A DNA stretch of 64,000 nucleotides from Devosia enhydra (GCF_900119845.1 NZ_FPKU01000001.1:1769528-1833527), one strand, 5' to 3'; shown: positions 46,416-55,551, counted from the stretch's first letter. The notes: generated from the sequence alone by a model not told the origin. Made by a program: numbers and translations.

Positions 46416-47230
46416 CATTGCGCCATGGCGCTTTCGATGAAGGGCTCCGCCTCGGCCCAGATACCGCGATCCCACAGGTCGCTGTGCCCGGCACCCTGCA
46501 CGATCCACAACGGCCCCGGATTGCGCAGCCGCTGGTGCACCCGCTCGCCATGGGACACCCCGATGGTCTCGTCGGCGGTGCCATGCCCCACAAAGGTCGG
46601 CTCATCGACCATCTCGATCCAGCGCTCCACAGGGAACTGGTCGAACATCAGCCATTCCACCGGGAAGAACCAGTACCGGTCCCGCGCCACCGAAACCGCT
46701 GACAAGAACGGGGTTTCGAGAATGAGCGCACGGGCATCCCGTTCGCTCGCCAGATAGCTGGCCGGCCCTGATCCCAGCGACCGGCCCCAGATGACGATGG
46801 GAGCACCCTTCTCCGCCAGCCAGTCATAGGCAATGAGCGAATCGGCCAGAATATTGGTCTGGCTGATCTCGCCCGGCGATCCCGGAAAGCCGCGATAGTC
46901 GAAGGAGAGGAAGCCGTAGCCGGCCTCCTGGAAGGCCTCGAACCGGTAGTGCTCGAAGGTGTAGCTGCCCGCATTGCCGCGCAAATAGAGGATCACCGGC
47001 TTGCCCGGCTCCCTCGGCGGCGCATACCAGCCGGCCACCACCTGTCCGTCGCTCACCGGCAGGCTGATGGTCTCGACGCCGGTAAGCGTCGTCTCGCTCA
47101 GCGCATAGACGCGGCCGGTGGGGTCGTACTGAAACTGCCGCTGCAGCACATAGAGCCCCACGAGCCCGGCCAGATAGGCGAGCACGGCGACGAGCCCCAG
47201 CCCCACTATGATTCGGCGTATGATCTTCAC
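46415..47230 (-). CDS. Membrane-anchored alpha/beta hydrolase
   Basis: A 271-residue protein with an N-terminal hydrophobic anchor (about 6-28, RIIVGLGLVAVLAYLAGLVG) and an alpha/beta hydrolase fold: oxyanion region ILYLRGNAGS, nucleophile elbow GRSLGSGPA, Asp in VGHGTADETIG and the final His in QGAGHSDLWDRG. It resembles the BEM46/ABHD13 group. The substrate is unknown. Confidence 0.88.
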   Translation of the reverse strand: MKIIRRIIVGLGLVAVLAYLAGLVGLYVLQRQFQYDPTGRVYALSETTLTGVETISLPVSDGQVVAGWYAPPREPGKPVILYLRGNAGSYTFEHYRFEAFQEAGYGFLSFDYRGFPGSPGEISQTNILADSLIAYDWLAEKGAPIVIWGRSLGSGPASYLASERDARALILETPFLSAVSVARDRYWFFPVEWLMFDQFPVERWIEMVDEPTFVGHGTADETIGVSHGERVHQRLRNPGPLWIVQGAGHSDLWDRGIWAEAEPFIESAMAQ

Positions 47231-47299
47231 GCGATCCTCCCGCGAGCGCAGCGTGGTCGCATGCGATTACATCGTCATGCGTGGACGTGGGAAGGGCTC

Positions 47300-47950
47300 T
47301 CAGGCGGCGGGCACGCTCTCTTGAAGGGCGCGGGCCAGCGCCTGGTCGAAGACATCGGCCGGCTGGCAGCCGGACATGGCGAGCCGCCGCTGGAAGATGA
47401 AGAACGGCACCCCGTTGATCCCCTGCCGCGCCGCGTCGAGCGCCAGATCCTCGGTTTCGCCCAGCGCATCGGCATCGCCGACGACCTGCAGCGCCTCCTG
47501 CCGGTCAAAGCCGAAGCGGATTGCAATCTCGGCGAGGATATCGGGGTCATTGATCTGGCGATGCTCGAGAAAATAGGCCTCGGTGATCGCCGTCGCCAAC
47601 CCATGCTGGGTGCCCTTGGCCCGCGCGGCCCGGATGAGCGTATGAGCCCTGGCAGTGGGATAGGCCCGCGGCTGCTTGGAAAGATCGAGCGCGATACCCG
47701 TCGCCCGGGCCTCACCTTCGACCCGCTCCCACATCTCCTTAGGCTCACGTCCATACTTCTGGCGGAGCATGTCGGCCACCACCACGCCCTCGGCCGGCGC
47801 GTTGGGGTCGAGATAGAAGGGGTGGTTCTCGATATCCACCGTCACATCCGGCCCGAGCCGAGCGATGGCCTGATCGAGCCGGGCCGATCCCACGAGGCAC
47901 CAGGGGCAAACGATATCGGTAAAAACGTCGATTTTCAGGGACGTGGCCAC
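47300..47950 (-). CDS. DsbA family (FrnE-like) oxidoreductase
   Basis: A 216-residue thioredoxin-fold protein with a CPWC active site (FTDIVCPWCLVG, about residues 12-23) and a DsbA-type helical insertion. No signal peptide, so it acts in the cytoplasm. FrnE-like proteins have disulphide isomerase or oxidative-stress roles. GTG 47950 is preferred, preceded by GGAGAAT; the frame extends to 48013. It lies 81 bp downstream of the SoxR-linked flavin reductase on the same strand and may belong to the same response. Confidence 0.87.
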   Translation of the reverse strand: MATSLKIDVFTDIVCPWCLVGSARLDQAIARLGPDVTVDIENHPFYLDPNAPAEGVVVADMLRQKYGREPKEMWERVEGEARATGIALDLSKQPRAYPTARAHTLIRAARAKGTQHGLATAITEAYFLEHRQINDPDILAEIAIRFGFDRQEALQVVGDADALGETEDLALDAARQGINGVPFFIFQRRLAMSGCQPADVFDQALARALQESVPAA

Positions 47951-48031
47951 ACTATTCTCCGGGTTGCAGCGCGGCACATGGGTGCCATGAGACGGCTTCG
48001 CAAGGAGGCACACCGGTGTTTCCGGCTACGC

Positions 48032-48607
48032 TCAGCCCCAATAGGGCGCCTCGCCCCGCGCCGCCTTCAATGCCCTGCCCCACCACGCCATGCGCTCGAA
48101 CATCACCTGCGCGGCAGCCCTGGTCGCAGCCAGATCCAGCGGTTGCCCGTCCTCGCCGAAGGTGCGGCTCGACCCGTGAAAGCTCAAGCCCTCCCGCACG
48201 TTGACCGCATGCATCTCGACGAACACCTGCCGCAATTGCTCCACCGCCCGCAAGCCGCCAGACATCCCGCCATAGGAGGCGAAGGCCACCGGCTTGGCCG
48301 CCCATTCCCGCACCGTCTGGTCGATGGCATGCTTGAGCCCGGCTGGATAGCCGTGATTGTATTCCGGCGTCACGACAAGGAAGGCATCGGCCTCGGCCAG
48401 TTGATCGCGGAATGCCGCGACGCCTTCGACTGAGAGATCCCAGCGGCCCTGGATCGGCAGCGAATCGGGCGGGTTGAGCCCCATCACCCTCACATCGAAG
48501 AGCCCGCTCTGCTGGGCTTCCCCGGCAAGCCAGCGGCCCAGCACGTCGCCGAAGCGGCCCTCTCCCGTCGTTCCGATGATGAGGGCGAGCCTGAGCCGGT
48601 CGGGCAT
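48032..48607 (-). CDS. NADPH-dependent FMN reductase
   Basis: A 191-residue flavodoxin-like reductase. The FMN phosphate loop lies at IIGTTGEGRFGDVLG, and VVTPEYNHGYPAGLKHAID with SYGGMSGGLRAVEQLR are the family blocks. It likely makes reduced flavin or detoxifies quinones and redox cyclers. It is divergent from soxR, and its promoter contains a perfect SoxR operator between -35 and -10 elements 19 bp apart, so it should be induced by redox-active compounds. Confidence 0.92.
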   Translation of the reverse strand: MPDRLRLALIIGTTGEGRFGDVLGRWLAGEAQQSGLFDVRVMGLNPPDSLPIQGRWDLSVEGVAAFRDQLAEADAFLVVTPEYNHGYPAGLKHAIDQTVREWAAKPVAFASYGGMSGGLRAVEQLRQVFVEMHAVNVREGLSFHGSSRTFGEDGQPLDLAATRAAAQVMFERMAWWGRALKAARGEAPYWG

Positions 48608-48641
48608 GGATAATCCTTTGAATTGCCTTGCTTCGGCGCTT

Positions 48642-48672
48642 CCGTTACAACCTCAACTAATGTTGAGGTCAA
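48642..48672 (-). promoter_or_regulatory. SoxR-controlled promoter with SoxR box
   Basis: CCTCAACTAATGTTGAGG (48651-48668) is a perfect 7+7 inverted repeat and close to the known SoxR box. On the minus strand it lies between TTGACC (-35, 48672-48667) and TAACGG (-10, 48647-48642). Their 19 bp spacing is the hallmark of promoters activated by MerR-family proteins. Confidence 0.88.
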
Positions 48673-48685
48673 GGGGTTTCTCACC

Positions 48686-49138
48686 ATGCCGAGGGAATTG
48701 TCGGTGGGCGAGGTGGCACAGCGCAGCGGCGTTCCCGTCTCGACGCTGCATTTTTACGAATCGCGCGGGCTGATCCGCAGCCACCGCACCAAAGGCAACC
48801 AGCGCCGCTTTGATCGCGATGTGCTGCGTCGGGTCTCCATCATCCGCGTGGCGCAGGAGGTCGGTATTCCGCTGGCGGAAATCGGGGCAGCGCTGGCCGC
48901 GCTGCCTGATGCTCGTACGCCGACGCGCGATGACTGGATCGCCCTGTCGCAGCGCTGGGCGGCCGATCTCGATCGCCGCATCGCCCAGTTGCAGAAGCTG
49001 CGCGATGGCCTGGGCGACTGCATCGGCTGCGGCTGCCTGTCACTCGAAAGCTGCCCCATCCGCAATGGCGACGATCGTCTCGCCAATGAGGGGCCGGGGC
49101 CGCGATGGCTGCTGGCAGGCGGTTCAGCCCCGGGTTGA
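48686..49138 (+). CDS. soxR: Redox-sensitive transcriptional activator SoxR
   Basis: MerR-family sensor of 150 residues. It has a winged helix (ELSVGEVAQRSGVPVSTLHF, YESRGLIRSHRTKGNQRRF), a dimerisation helix and the [2Fe-2S] cluster Cys at 112, 115, 117 and 123 (CIGCGC and SC), with the same spacing as in E. coli. It senses redox-cycling compounds by cluster oxidation. ATG 48686 lies 17 bp from the SoxR box. It converges on lysE with a 15 bp overlap. Confidence 0.97.
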   Translation: MPRELSVGEVAQRSGVPVSTLHFYESRGLIRSHRTKGNQRRFDRDVLRRVSIIRVAQEVGIPLAEIGAALAALPDARTPTRDDWIALSQRWAADLDRRIAQLQKLRDGLGDCIGCGCLSLESCPIRNGDDRLANEGPGPRWLLAGGSAPG

Positions 49139-49741
49139 CCAGGCCAGCCAGCCTGCCACGACGACCAGCAGGCCCGCAAAGATCAGGCCCATGCGCCGAC
49201 GCGGCCCGGCCTGCGTCAGCAGCGGTTGCAGGCTGCCTGCGCCCAGCACCACGCCGGCATGGATCGCCGTCGCAACCGCGACGAAGATGAGACTGAGCAC
49301 CGCCGTCTCCGAGCGGATGGCGCGTGTGGGGTCGGTGAAGCCGGGCAGCACGGTGAGATAAAACAGCGCCGCCTTGGGGTTGAGCAGATTGCTGATCAGC
49401 CCGCGGCGGAAAAAGCGCATGAGGCTGCCGCCGGCATCCTCGTCCAGCGGGCGCCGGGCATCCCTCCAGGCTTCCCACGCGAGCCAGAACAGATACGCCA
49501 CCCCGCCCCACCGCAACCCCTGATAGAGCAGGCGGTTCTCCATGATCAGGGGGCCAAGCCCCAGACCGACGATGGCAGCGAGGAGCGTCAGCCCGAGAGC
49601 GACACCTGCGACGGCGGCGAGACCCGGCCGGGGTCCGCGCGCCGCCGATACGATGGCGAGATAGGCCATGTTGGGGCCCGGCGTCAGCTCGATTGCAATC
49701 GCCGTCGCTGCAAACGCCAGGAGGGTGGAGGTGTCGGGCAT
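49124..49741 (-). CDS. LysE family amino-acid exporter
   Basis: A 205-residue inner-membrane protein with about six helices and the LysE/RhtB opening LTPGPNMAYLAIVSAARGPR, followed by GVALGLTLLAAIVGLG and RGLISNLLNPKAALFYLTVL. It probably exports an amino acid such as threonine or homoserine lactone; the substrate is not determined. Confidence 0.9.
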   Translation of the reverse strand: MPDTSTLLAFAATAIAIELTPGPNMAYLAIVSAARGPRPGLAAVAGVALGLTLLAAIVGLGLGPLIMENRLLYQGLRWGGVAYLFWLAWEAWRDARRPLDEDAGGSLMRFFRRGLISNLLNPKAALFYLTVLPGFTDPTRAIRSETAVLSLIFVAVATAIHAGVVLGAGSLQPLLTQAGPRRRMGLIFAGLLVVVAGWLAWSTRG

Positions 49742-49775
49742 CGGGCCGGGCCGGCCGGGCGCTCGGCGCCCGGTG

Positions 49776-51179
49776 TCAGTGCGCCATGGCCTTGACGATC
49801 TCCTCGGTCACCTTCTTGGCGTCACCGAAGAGCATCATGGTGTTGTCGCGGAAGAACAATTCGTTCTGCACGCCGGCATAACCAGCCGCCATGCCGCGCT
49901 TGATGAAGAGCACGGTGCCGGCATCCTCGACGTTCAGGACCGGCATGCCGTAGATCGGCGAGGTCTTGTCGGTCTTGGCCGCCGGGTTGGTCACGTCATT
50001 GGCGCCGATGACGAAGGCGATGTCGGACTGGGCAAACTCGGAGTTGATGTCCTCGAGCTCGAAGACTTCCTCATAGGGCACGTTGGCTTCGGCCAGCAGC
50101 ACGTTCATGTGCCCGGGCATACGGCCAGCTACCGGATGGATGGCATATTTGACCGTGATGCCTTCCTTCTTGAGCAGGTCGGCCATTTCACGCAGCGCGT
50201 GCTGGGCCTGCGCCACCGCCATGCCATAGCCGGGCACGATGATGACCTTGCCGGCATTCTTCATCATGAAGGCGGCGTCATCGGCCGAGCCCTGCTTGAC
50301 CGGCCGGGTTTCTTCTTCGCCCGATGCCGAAGCGACCTCGGCGCCGAAGCCGCCCAGGATCACGGAGATGAAGCTGCGGTTCATCGCCTTGCACATGATG
50401 TAGGACAAGATGGCGCCCGAGGACCCCACCAGCGCGCCCGTGATGATCAGCGCCGTATTGCCCAACGTGAAGCCGATGCCCGCCGCCGCCCAGCCCGAAT
50501 AGGAGTTGAGCATCGAGACCACCACCGGCATGTCGGCGCCGCCGATGGGGATGATCATCAGCCCGCCCAGCACCAGCGCGACGATGGTGATGAGCCAGAA
50601 CCAGACCGGGTCGGCGGTCACCGCGAAGAGATAGACCAGCACCAGCAGCACGGCGCCCAGACCCAGATGGATCATGTGACGGCCCGGCAGGATGATCGGC
50701 TTGCCCGACATGCGACCATCGAGCTTGAGGAAGGCGATGACCGAACCGGTGAAGGTGAAGGCGCCGATCGCCACGCCAAGGCTCATCTCGATGATCGCCT
50801 GCATGTGGATATGGCCGGTCGAGCCGATGCCGAAGGCCTCGGGCGCATAGAGCGCCGCCGCCGCCACGAACACCGCCGCGAGACCGACCAGCGAGTGGAA
50901 CGCCGCCACCAGCTGCGGCATGTCGGTCATCTTCACCCGCCGCGCCAGCACCGCCCCGATGCCGCCACCGATGGCAAGCCCGCCGATGATCAGCGCCCAG
51001 GACACGAGGTCGCGGGGGCCGGCCACGGCCAGCGTCGTCACCATGGCGATGGCCATGCCAATCATGCCGAAGCGGTTGCCCTGCCGCGCCGAGGCCGGGC
51101 TCGAAAGCCCGCGCAGCGCCAGGATGAAGAGCACGCCCGATACGAGGTAGAGCAGCGCTGCGATATCGGCCGAGATCAT
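49776..51179 (-). CDS. pntB: NAD(P) transhydrogenase subunit beta
   Basis: A 467-residue subunit of the proton-translocating transhydrogenase, which uses the proton gradient to make NADPH from NADH. Membrane helices fill the first 260 residues. The NADP-binding domain III follows (KVIIVPGYGMAVAQAQHALR, AIHPVAGRMPGHMNVLLAEA, VIGANDVTNPAAKTD). It is last in the pnt operon; a CCGGGCGC/GCGCCCGG hairpin (49755-49773) follows the stop. Confidence 0.97.
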   Translation of the reverse strand: MISADIAALLYLVSGVLFILALRGLSSPASARQGNRFGMIGMAIAMVTTLAVAGPRDLVSWALIIGGLAIGGGIGAVLARRVKMTDMPQLVAAFHSLVGLAAVFVAAAALYAPEAFGIGSTGHIHMQAIIEMSLGVAIGAFTFTGSVIAFLKLDGRMSGKPIILPGRHMIHLGLGAVLLVLVYLFAVTADPVWFWLITIVALVLGGLMIIPIGGADMPVVVSMLNSYSGWAAAGIGFTLGNTALIITGALVGSSGAILSYIMCKAMNRSFISVILGGFGAEVASASGEEETRPVKQGSADDAAFMMKNAGKVIIVPGYGMAVAQAQHALREMADLLKKEGITVKYAIHPVAGRMPGHMNVLLAEANVPYEEVFELEDINSEFAQSDIAFVIGANDVTNPAAKTDKTSPIYGMPVLNVEDAGTVLFIKRGMAAGYAGVQNELFFRDNTMMLFGDAKKVTEEIVKAMAH

Positions 51180-51180
51180 C

Positions 51181-51540
51181 TCATTTCCCCCTGCGCAAGA
51201 GCCTGTCGGCAGCCCTGCGGAAATTCTCGAGTATCTGTTCGTCGCTCGGCGTCCTCGGCAGCTTCGGCCAAGGCTCGTCGAGCCGTGTGATCAACCGTCG
51301 GGCTGCATCGCGCAGGCCCGCCTCGTCGAGGTCGTTCTCGCCCCTCAGCGCTGGATCGGCGCAATAGGCGTCCACCTCGTAAAACATCAGGTCGGCAGCG
51401 TAAGGAACGCGTTCCCCCCGCGCGGTGGCGTCCCGGCTGGCCGCCAGAAATTCATCCTGAAACTGCGGCCCGTCCATCTCACCATCGAGCAGCGCCTGCA
51501 TCAGGCGCTCCCAGGGCTGCTTGTCCGGCGCCGGCAGCAT
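51181..51540 (-). CDS. Small protein resembling colicin immunity-domain proteins
   Basis: A 119-residue acidic, helical protein with no signal or membrane segment. The stretch LMFYEVDAYCADPALRGEND plus LDEAGLRDAARRLITRLDE resembles the colicin D-type immunity family, whose members carry a similar DAYCxDPxLR element. Its start overlaps the preceding gene by one base (ATGA type), and its stop is 1 bp from pntB, so it is embedded in the pnt operon. No colicin-like toxin is nearby. The family call is from motif resemblance only. Confidence 0.5.
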   Translation of the reverse strand: MLPAPDKQPWERLMQALLDGEMDGPQFQDEFLAASRDATARGERVPYAADLMFYEVDAYCADPALRGENDLDEAGLRDAARRLITRLDEPWPKLPRTPSDEQILENFRRAADRLLRRGK

Positions 51541-51833
51541 CAGGGCCCAGCCTCGCCCCGGCCCCGCAGCAGGAGCCCGGCGGCGACCAGAAGTCCCGCA
51601 ACCAGCACCCCGCCGCCCGCCACCATGAACATCTCGGCGCCCGCCCCGAGGCTCGTTGCGCCCGTGGCCTGCGACAGCGCGAAGGCCGAAACAGCCAGCG
51701 CGATCAGCGAGAAGGCGGTGAGCCGGCCCGAAAGGCTGCGGATTGAAGGCCGGCCCACCGTGCCCACCACCAGCACGATGAAGAAGATCAGCCCGGTGAG
51801 GATCTGGAAGAGCGGCGGCAGCATGTCGCGCAT
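51540..51833 (-). CDS. Small membrane protein in the pnt operon
   Basis: A 97-residue protein with three predicted helices (LFQILTGLIFFIVLVVGTVG, LTAFSLIALAVSAFALSQAT, MFMVAGGGVLVAGLLVAAGL). I do not recognise a family. It lies 3 bp from pntA2 and overlaps the next gene, so it is cotranslated with the transhydrogenase genes; an accessory role is possible. Confidence 0.75.
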   Translation of the reverse strand: MRDMLPPLFQILTGLIFFIVLVVGTVGRPSIRSLSGRLTAFSLIALAVSAFALSQATGATSLGAGAEMFMVAGGGVLVAGLLVAAGLLLRGRGEAGP

Positions 51834-51836
51834 GGC

Positions 51837-52202
51837 TCAGCCCTTCTTGCGATACATCGCCAGCATGCGTTGCGTGACGAGGAACCCCCCGAAGATATTC
51901 ACGCTCGCAAAGATCAGCGCGATGAAACCGAAGAGCTTGGAAAGCCAGCTCGAATCGCCGGCCAGCGACACGCCCACTGCCAAGAGCGCACCCACCACGA
52001 TCACCGAGGAGATCGCGTTGGTCACGCTCATCAGCGGAGTATGCAGCGCCGGGGTCACCGACCACACGACGTAATACCCCACGAAGATCGCGAGCACGAA
52101 GATCGCGAGGCGGAAGATGAAGGGATCGATGGCCCCGCCTGTCGCGGCGGCGGCGATCGCTGCCGTCGTATCGGCGGCATGAGCGGCTGCAGTGCTGTCC
52201 AT
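51837..52202 (-). CDS. pntAB: NAD(P) transhydrogenase subunit alpha, membrane part
   Basis: A 121-residue protein that carries the membrane helices which, in E. coli, form the C-terminus of PntA ([60 protein letters not shown]). It is the split alpha subunit typical of alphaproteobacteria such as Rhodospirillum rubrum. Ten bp separate it from pntAA. Confidence 0.93.
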   Translation of the reverse strand: MDSTAAAHAADTTAAIAAAATGGAIDPFIFRLAIFVLAIFVGYYVVWSVTPALHTPLMSVTNAISSVIVVGALLAVGVSLAGDSSWLSKLFGFIALIFASVNIFGGFLVTQRMLAMYRKKG

Positions 52203-52212
52203 GACGGGCGTC

Positions 52213-53370
52213 CTAGGCTGCGGTGCCGGCAGGGGCCGGATCGACCTTGATGTTGGGGTGGACCACGAGGCCGTCGCGCGTCAGGACCGTCGCCTTGACG
52301 AGCTCGTCATCCCAGTTGATCGCGAGTGCCTTGGCCTTCTTGTCGATCAGCGTCTCGACGAAGGCGAGGAGGTTGCGCGCATAAAGCTGGCTGGCGCTGG
52401 TGGCGAGCCGACCCGGCACGTTGCGGTGCCCCACGATGGTCACGCCACCCACTTCGACCACCGAACCGGGCACGGTCAGCTCGCAATTGCCGCCGCGCTC
52501 GGCCGCCAGATCGATGATCACCGAACCCGGCTGCATGCTTTCCACCATGGCGCGCGTGATCAGCCGTGGCGCCGGACGCCCCGGAATGAGCGCGGTGGTG
52601 ATGACGATGTCCTGCTTGGCGATATGCGCGGCCGTCAGTTCCGCCTGCTTCTGCTGATAGGCGGCCGACATCTGCTTGGCGTAGCCGCCGGCCGTCTCGG
52701 CCTGCTTGAATTCCTCGTCCTCGACGGCGATGAACTTGCCCCCGAGGCTTTCGACCTGCTCCTTGGCGGCGGGGCGCACGTCATTGGCCGAAACCACGGC
52801 ACCGAGCCGCTTGGCCGTCGCGATGGCCTGGAGGCCGGCAACGCCCGCCCCCATCACGAAGACCTTGGCGGGCCGCACGGTGCCGGCGGCCGTCATCATC
52901 ATCGGCATGGCGCGGTCGAAGGCGGCGGCGGCATCGATCACCGCCTGGTAACCGGCGAGGTTCGCCTGGCTCGAGAGCACGTCCATCACCTGTGCACGGG
53001 TGATGCGGGGCATGAATTCCATCGCCACCGCAACGGCGCCGCTGCGCCCGATGGCCGCCACGTCGGCCTCGTTACCATAGGGGTCCATGATGCCGATGAC
53101 GAGCGCGCCCGGCGCCACGCCCGCAAGTTCGGCCAGCCGCGGCCGCCGCACGCCGAGCACGATGGCGGCGCCCGCCAGTGCTTCGGCCGCGCTCGGCACG
53201 ATGGTCGCACCGGCGGCGGCGAAGGCCGCATCGGGTATGCGTGCCCCCTCGCCCGCACCGGCTTCGATGCTGACGCTCGCCCCCAGAGTGGCGAATTTGG
53301 TCACGGTCTCAGGCGTGGCGGCGACGCGGGTTTCCCCCTCGGCGCGCTCGCGCAGCACGGCAATCTTCAT
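52213..53370 (-). CDS. pntAA: NAD(P) transhydrogenase subunit alpha, soluble NAD-binding part
   Basis: A 385-residue soluble domain I. It opens [20 protein letters not shown] and has the Rossmann segment [20 protein letters not shown] and the RQD-loop region. ATG 53370 is where the family begins; the frame reaches 53394. It is first in the pnt operon. Confidence 0.95.
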   Translation of the reverse strand: MKIAVLRERAEGETRVAATPETVTKFATLGASVSIEAGAGEGARIPDAAFAAAGATIVPSAAEALAGAAIVLGVRRPRLAELAGVAPGALVIGIMDPYGNEADVAAIGRSGAVAVAMEFMPRITRAQVMDVLSSQANLAGYQAVIDAAAAFDRAMPMMMTAAGTVRPAKVFVMGAGVAGLQAIATAKRLGAVVSANDVRPAAKEQVESLGGKFIAVEDEEFKQAETAGGYAKQMSAAYQQKQAELTAAHIAKQDIVITTALIPGRPAPRLITRAMVESMQPGSVIIDLAAERGGNCELTVPGSVVEVGGVTIVGHRNVPGRLATSASQLYARNLLAFVETLIDKKAKALAINWDDELVKATVLTRDGLVVHPNIKVDPAPAGTAA

Positions 53371-53424
53371 CGGCGCCCCCAGGCCGGTTGTCACCAGTTC
53401 AGCCCGGGCGCCCTGCCCGGCCGA

Positions 53425-53583
53425 TCAGGCGATGATCAGGAAATACAAAACCACCAGCAGGACAGCGACACTGATGATGCTCCACTTCAGGAACACCATG
53501 AAACCCGAATAGGTCCGCTCGATCATGGGATAGTCCATGGCGGGCGGCTGGGTATCGGCGGCGGCGTGCGGCATCTTTGCCAT
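53425..53583 (-). CDS. aa3-type cytochrome c oxidase subunit IV-like small protein
   Basis: A 52-residue protein. A soluble N-terminus ending DYPMIERTYSGFMVFLKW matches the bacterial CoxIV (PF07835) pattern of DYPxHExTYxGFxxxxKW, followed by one helix (SIISVAVLLVVLYFLIIA). This family is a single-helix accessory subunit of aa3 oxidases. The main oxidase genes are not in this window. It is upstream of pntAA by 54 bp and 23 bp downstream of pepF, on the same strand. Confidence 0.85.
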   Translation of the reverse strand: MAKMPHAAADTQPPAMDYPMIERTYSGFMVFLKWSIISVAVLLVVLYFLIIA

Positions 53584-53606
53584 TGGGTCCTCAGTTCAAT
53601 CGAGTG

Positions 53607-55439
53607 TCAGGATGGAGCGGTTGCGGCCAGCTCGTCAATCAGCCTTTCGACCATACCCAGCCCCAGCGACCAGAAGCCCGGGTCGCGGGCATCGAGGCCG
53701 AAGGGCTTGAGCAGTTCGGAGTGATGCTTGCTGCCTCCTGCACGCAGAAGGTCGAGATAGCGCTCCGCGAACCCCTCGCTGGCCGTCTCATACTGCGCGT
53801 AGAGGGAGTTCACAAGGCAGTCCCCGAACGCATAGGCGTAGACGTAGAAGGGGGAGTGGATGAAGTGCGGGATATAGGCCCAGAACACTTCATAACCCTC
53901 GTTGAGGGTGATCGCCGGCCCCAGGCTCTGGGCCTGCACCTCGAGCCAGAAGCGGTTGAGATCCTCGGTCTTGAGCTCGCCCTTGCGGCGCGCCGCATGC
54001 ACCTTGCGCTCGAAACTGTAGAAGGCAATCTGCCGCACCACGGTGTTGAGCATGTCCTCCACCTTGCTCGACAGCATGGCAAAGCGCAGCCGCTTGTCGG
54101 TGGTCTTGTCGAGCATGGAGCGGAAGGTCAGCATCTCGCCAAAGACGCTCGCGGTTTCGGCCAGCGTCAGGGGCGTCGGCGCCATCAGCGGCCCCTGCGG
54201 CCCGGCGAGCACCTGGTGCACGCCATGGCCCAGCTCATGGGCCAGCGTCATCACATCGCGCGGTTTGCCGAGGTAATTGAGCATCAGATAGGGGTGCACC
54301 GATGGCACGGTGGGGTGGGCGAAGGCGCCCGGCCCCTTGCCCTCGGTCACCGGCGCATCGATCCAGCCCTTCGCGAAAAACGGCTCGGCGACCTTGGCCA
54401 GTTCGGGCGAAAAGGCCGAATAGGCCTCCATCACCGTGTCGCGCGCGCTCGCCCAGTCGAACACCCGGTCATCGCTGGTGGGCAGGGGGGCGTTGCGATC
54501 CCAGGCGTTCAGCGTCTCCTTGCCGAACCACTTGGCCTTCATGGCGTAATAGCGGTGCGAGAGGCGCGGATGGGCCTCCTGCACGGCCTTTTCGAGCGCA
54601 TCCACCACCTCGCGCTCGACCGAATTGGCCAGGTGCCGGCTGTCGGCGATATCCTCGAAACCGCGCCAGCGATCCGAGATTTCCTTGTCCTTGGCCAGCA
54701 CATTGGTGATGTGGGTAAAGAGCCGGGCATTGGCGCCCAGCGTCTTGGAGAGCCCATGGAACGCCGCTTCGCGCTTGGCCTCGCGCTTGTCGGTGAGAAG
54801 GTTCAGCGTCCCCTCGAGCCCCAGCGTCTGGTTGTCGACCTCGAATTTGAGGCTCGCCATCGTGTCATCGAAGAGCCGGTTCCATGCCGTGGCGCCCGAG
54901 ACGGACTTGTCGTGGAAAAGCTGCTCCACCCGGTCTTCGAGCTGATAGCGCTTGGCCTTGCGCAGCTCGGCGAACCAGGGGCGGTAGCGCGCCAGTTCGG
55001 GGTCGGCGGCAAAGGCCGCTTCGAGCACGCCATCATCGATCCGGTTGAGTTCGAGCTCGAAGAAGATGAGGCCCGAGGAGAGCTCGGTCAGCGCCTCGCC
55101 CATGTCGCCGAGGAATTTGGCGCGATCGGGGTCGGCGGTGTTCTGCACATAGTAGAGATAGGAGTAGGAGCCGATGCGCCCGGTCTTTTCGCCCAGCGCC
55201 TCGGTGCGACGGATCGCCTCGATCAGCCGGCCCTCCCGCGTCAGCGTCTCGAGCTTGCCCTGATAGTCGGAGGCGAAGGCCTTGGCCTCGGCCCGGGCCC
55301 AGTCGAGGTCGGCGATCCGCTCGGGCGCCTCGGGGCCTGTGTAGAGATCATCGAGGTTCCAGCGCGGCAGGGCGCCCAGCTCCGGCGACGGATCGGCGGC
55401 GGGCGCAGCGTCGGCCGCCATGCGGGGAAAATCGATCAT
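53607..55439 (-). CDS. pepF: M3 family oligoendopeptidase F
   Basis: Zinc metallopeptidase of about 610 residues. The zinc motif HELGHGVHQVLAG is present, with the third ligand Glu in LAETASVFGEMLTF and the substrate segment FIHSPFYVYAYAFGDCLVNS. It degrades oligopeptides in the cytoplasm. ATG 55439 is used; the frame extends to 55505, and ATG 55421 is also possible. Confidence 0.93.
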   Translation of the reverse strand: MIDFPRMAADAAPAADPSPELGALPRWNLDDLYTGPEAPERIADLDWARAEAKAFASDYQGKLETLTREGRLIEAIRRTEALGEKTGRIGSYSYLYYVQNTADPDRAKFLGDMGEALTELSSGLIFFELELNRIDDGVLEAAFAADPELARYRPWFAELRKAKRYQLEDRVEQLFHDKSVSGATAWNRLFDDTMASLKFEVDNQTLGLEGTLNLLTDKREAKREAAFHGLSKTLGANARLFTHITNVLAKDKEISDRWRGFEDIADSRHLANSVEREVVDALEKAVQEAHPRLSHRYYAMKAKWFGKETLNAWDRNAPLPTSDDRVFDWASARDTVMEAYSAFSPELAKVAEPFFAKGWIDAPVTEGKGPGAFAHPTVPSVHPYLMLNYLGKPRDVMTLAHELGHGVHQVLAGPQGPLMAPTPLTLAETASVFGEMLTFRSMLDKTTDKRLRFAMLSSKVEDMLNTVVRQIAFYSFERKVHAARRKGELKTEDLNRFWLEVQAQSLGPAITLNEGYEVFWAYIPHFIHSPFYVYAYAFGDCLVNSLYAQYETASEGFAERYLDLLRAGGSKHHSELLKPFGLDARDPGFWSLGLGMVERLIDELAATAPS

Positions 55440-55536
55440 CGGGACTATCGGGCTCCACTCGTCAACGCGCGGACCATAGCCAGCCCGCCCCCGAGCGACA
55501 AGCATGCGCGCCCCGATTGGCGAAAGGCCGCAGGGT

Positions 55537-55551
55537 TAAAGGAGGCTTAAC
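55537..55551. promoter_or_regulatory. Perfect CtrA-type site between pepF and the response regulator
   Basis: TTAAAGGAGGCTTAA, exactly TTAA-N7-TTAA. It lies 87 bp before ATG 55638 of the response regulator and 98 bp upstream of pepF. If CtrA activates rightward from here, the RNA would begin after GTG 55566, which favours the ATG at 55638 as the start. Confidence 0.62.
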
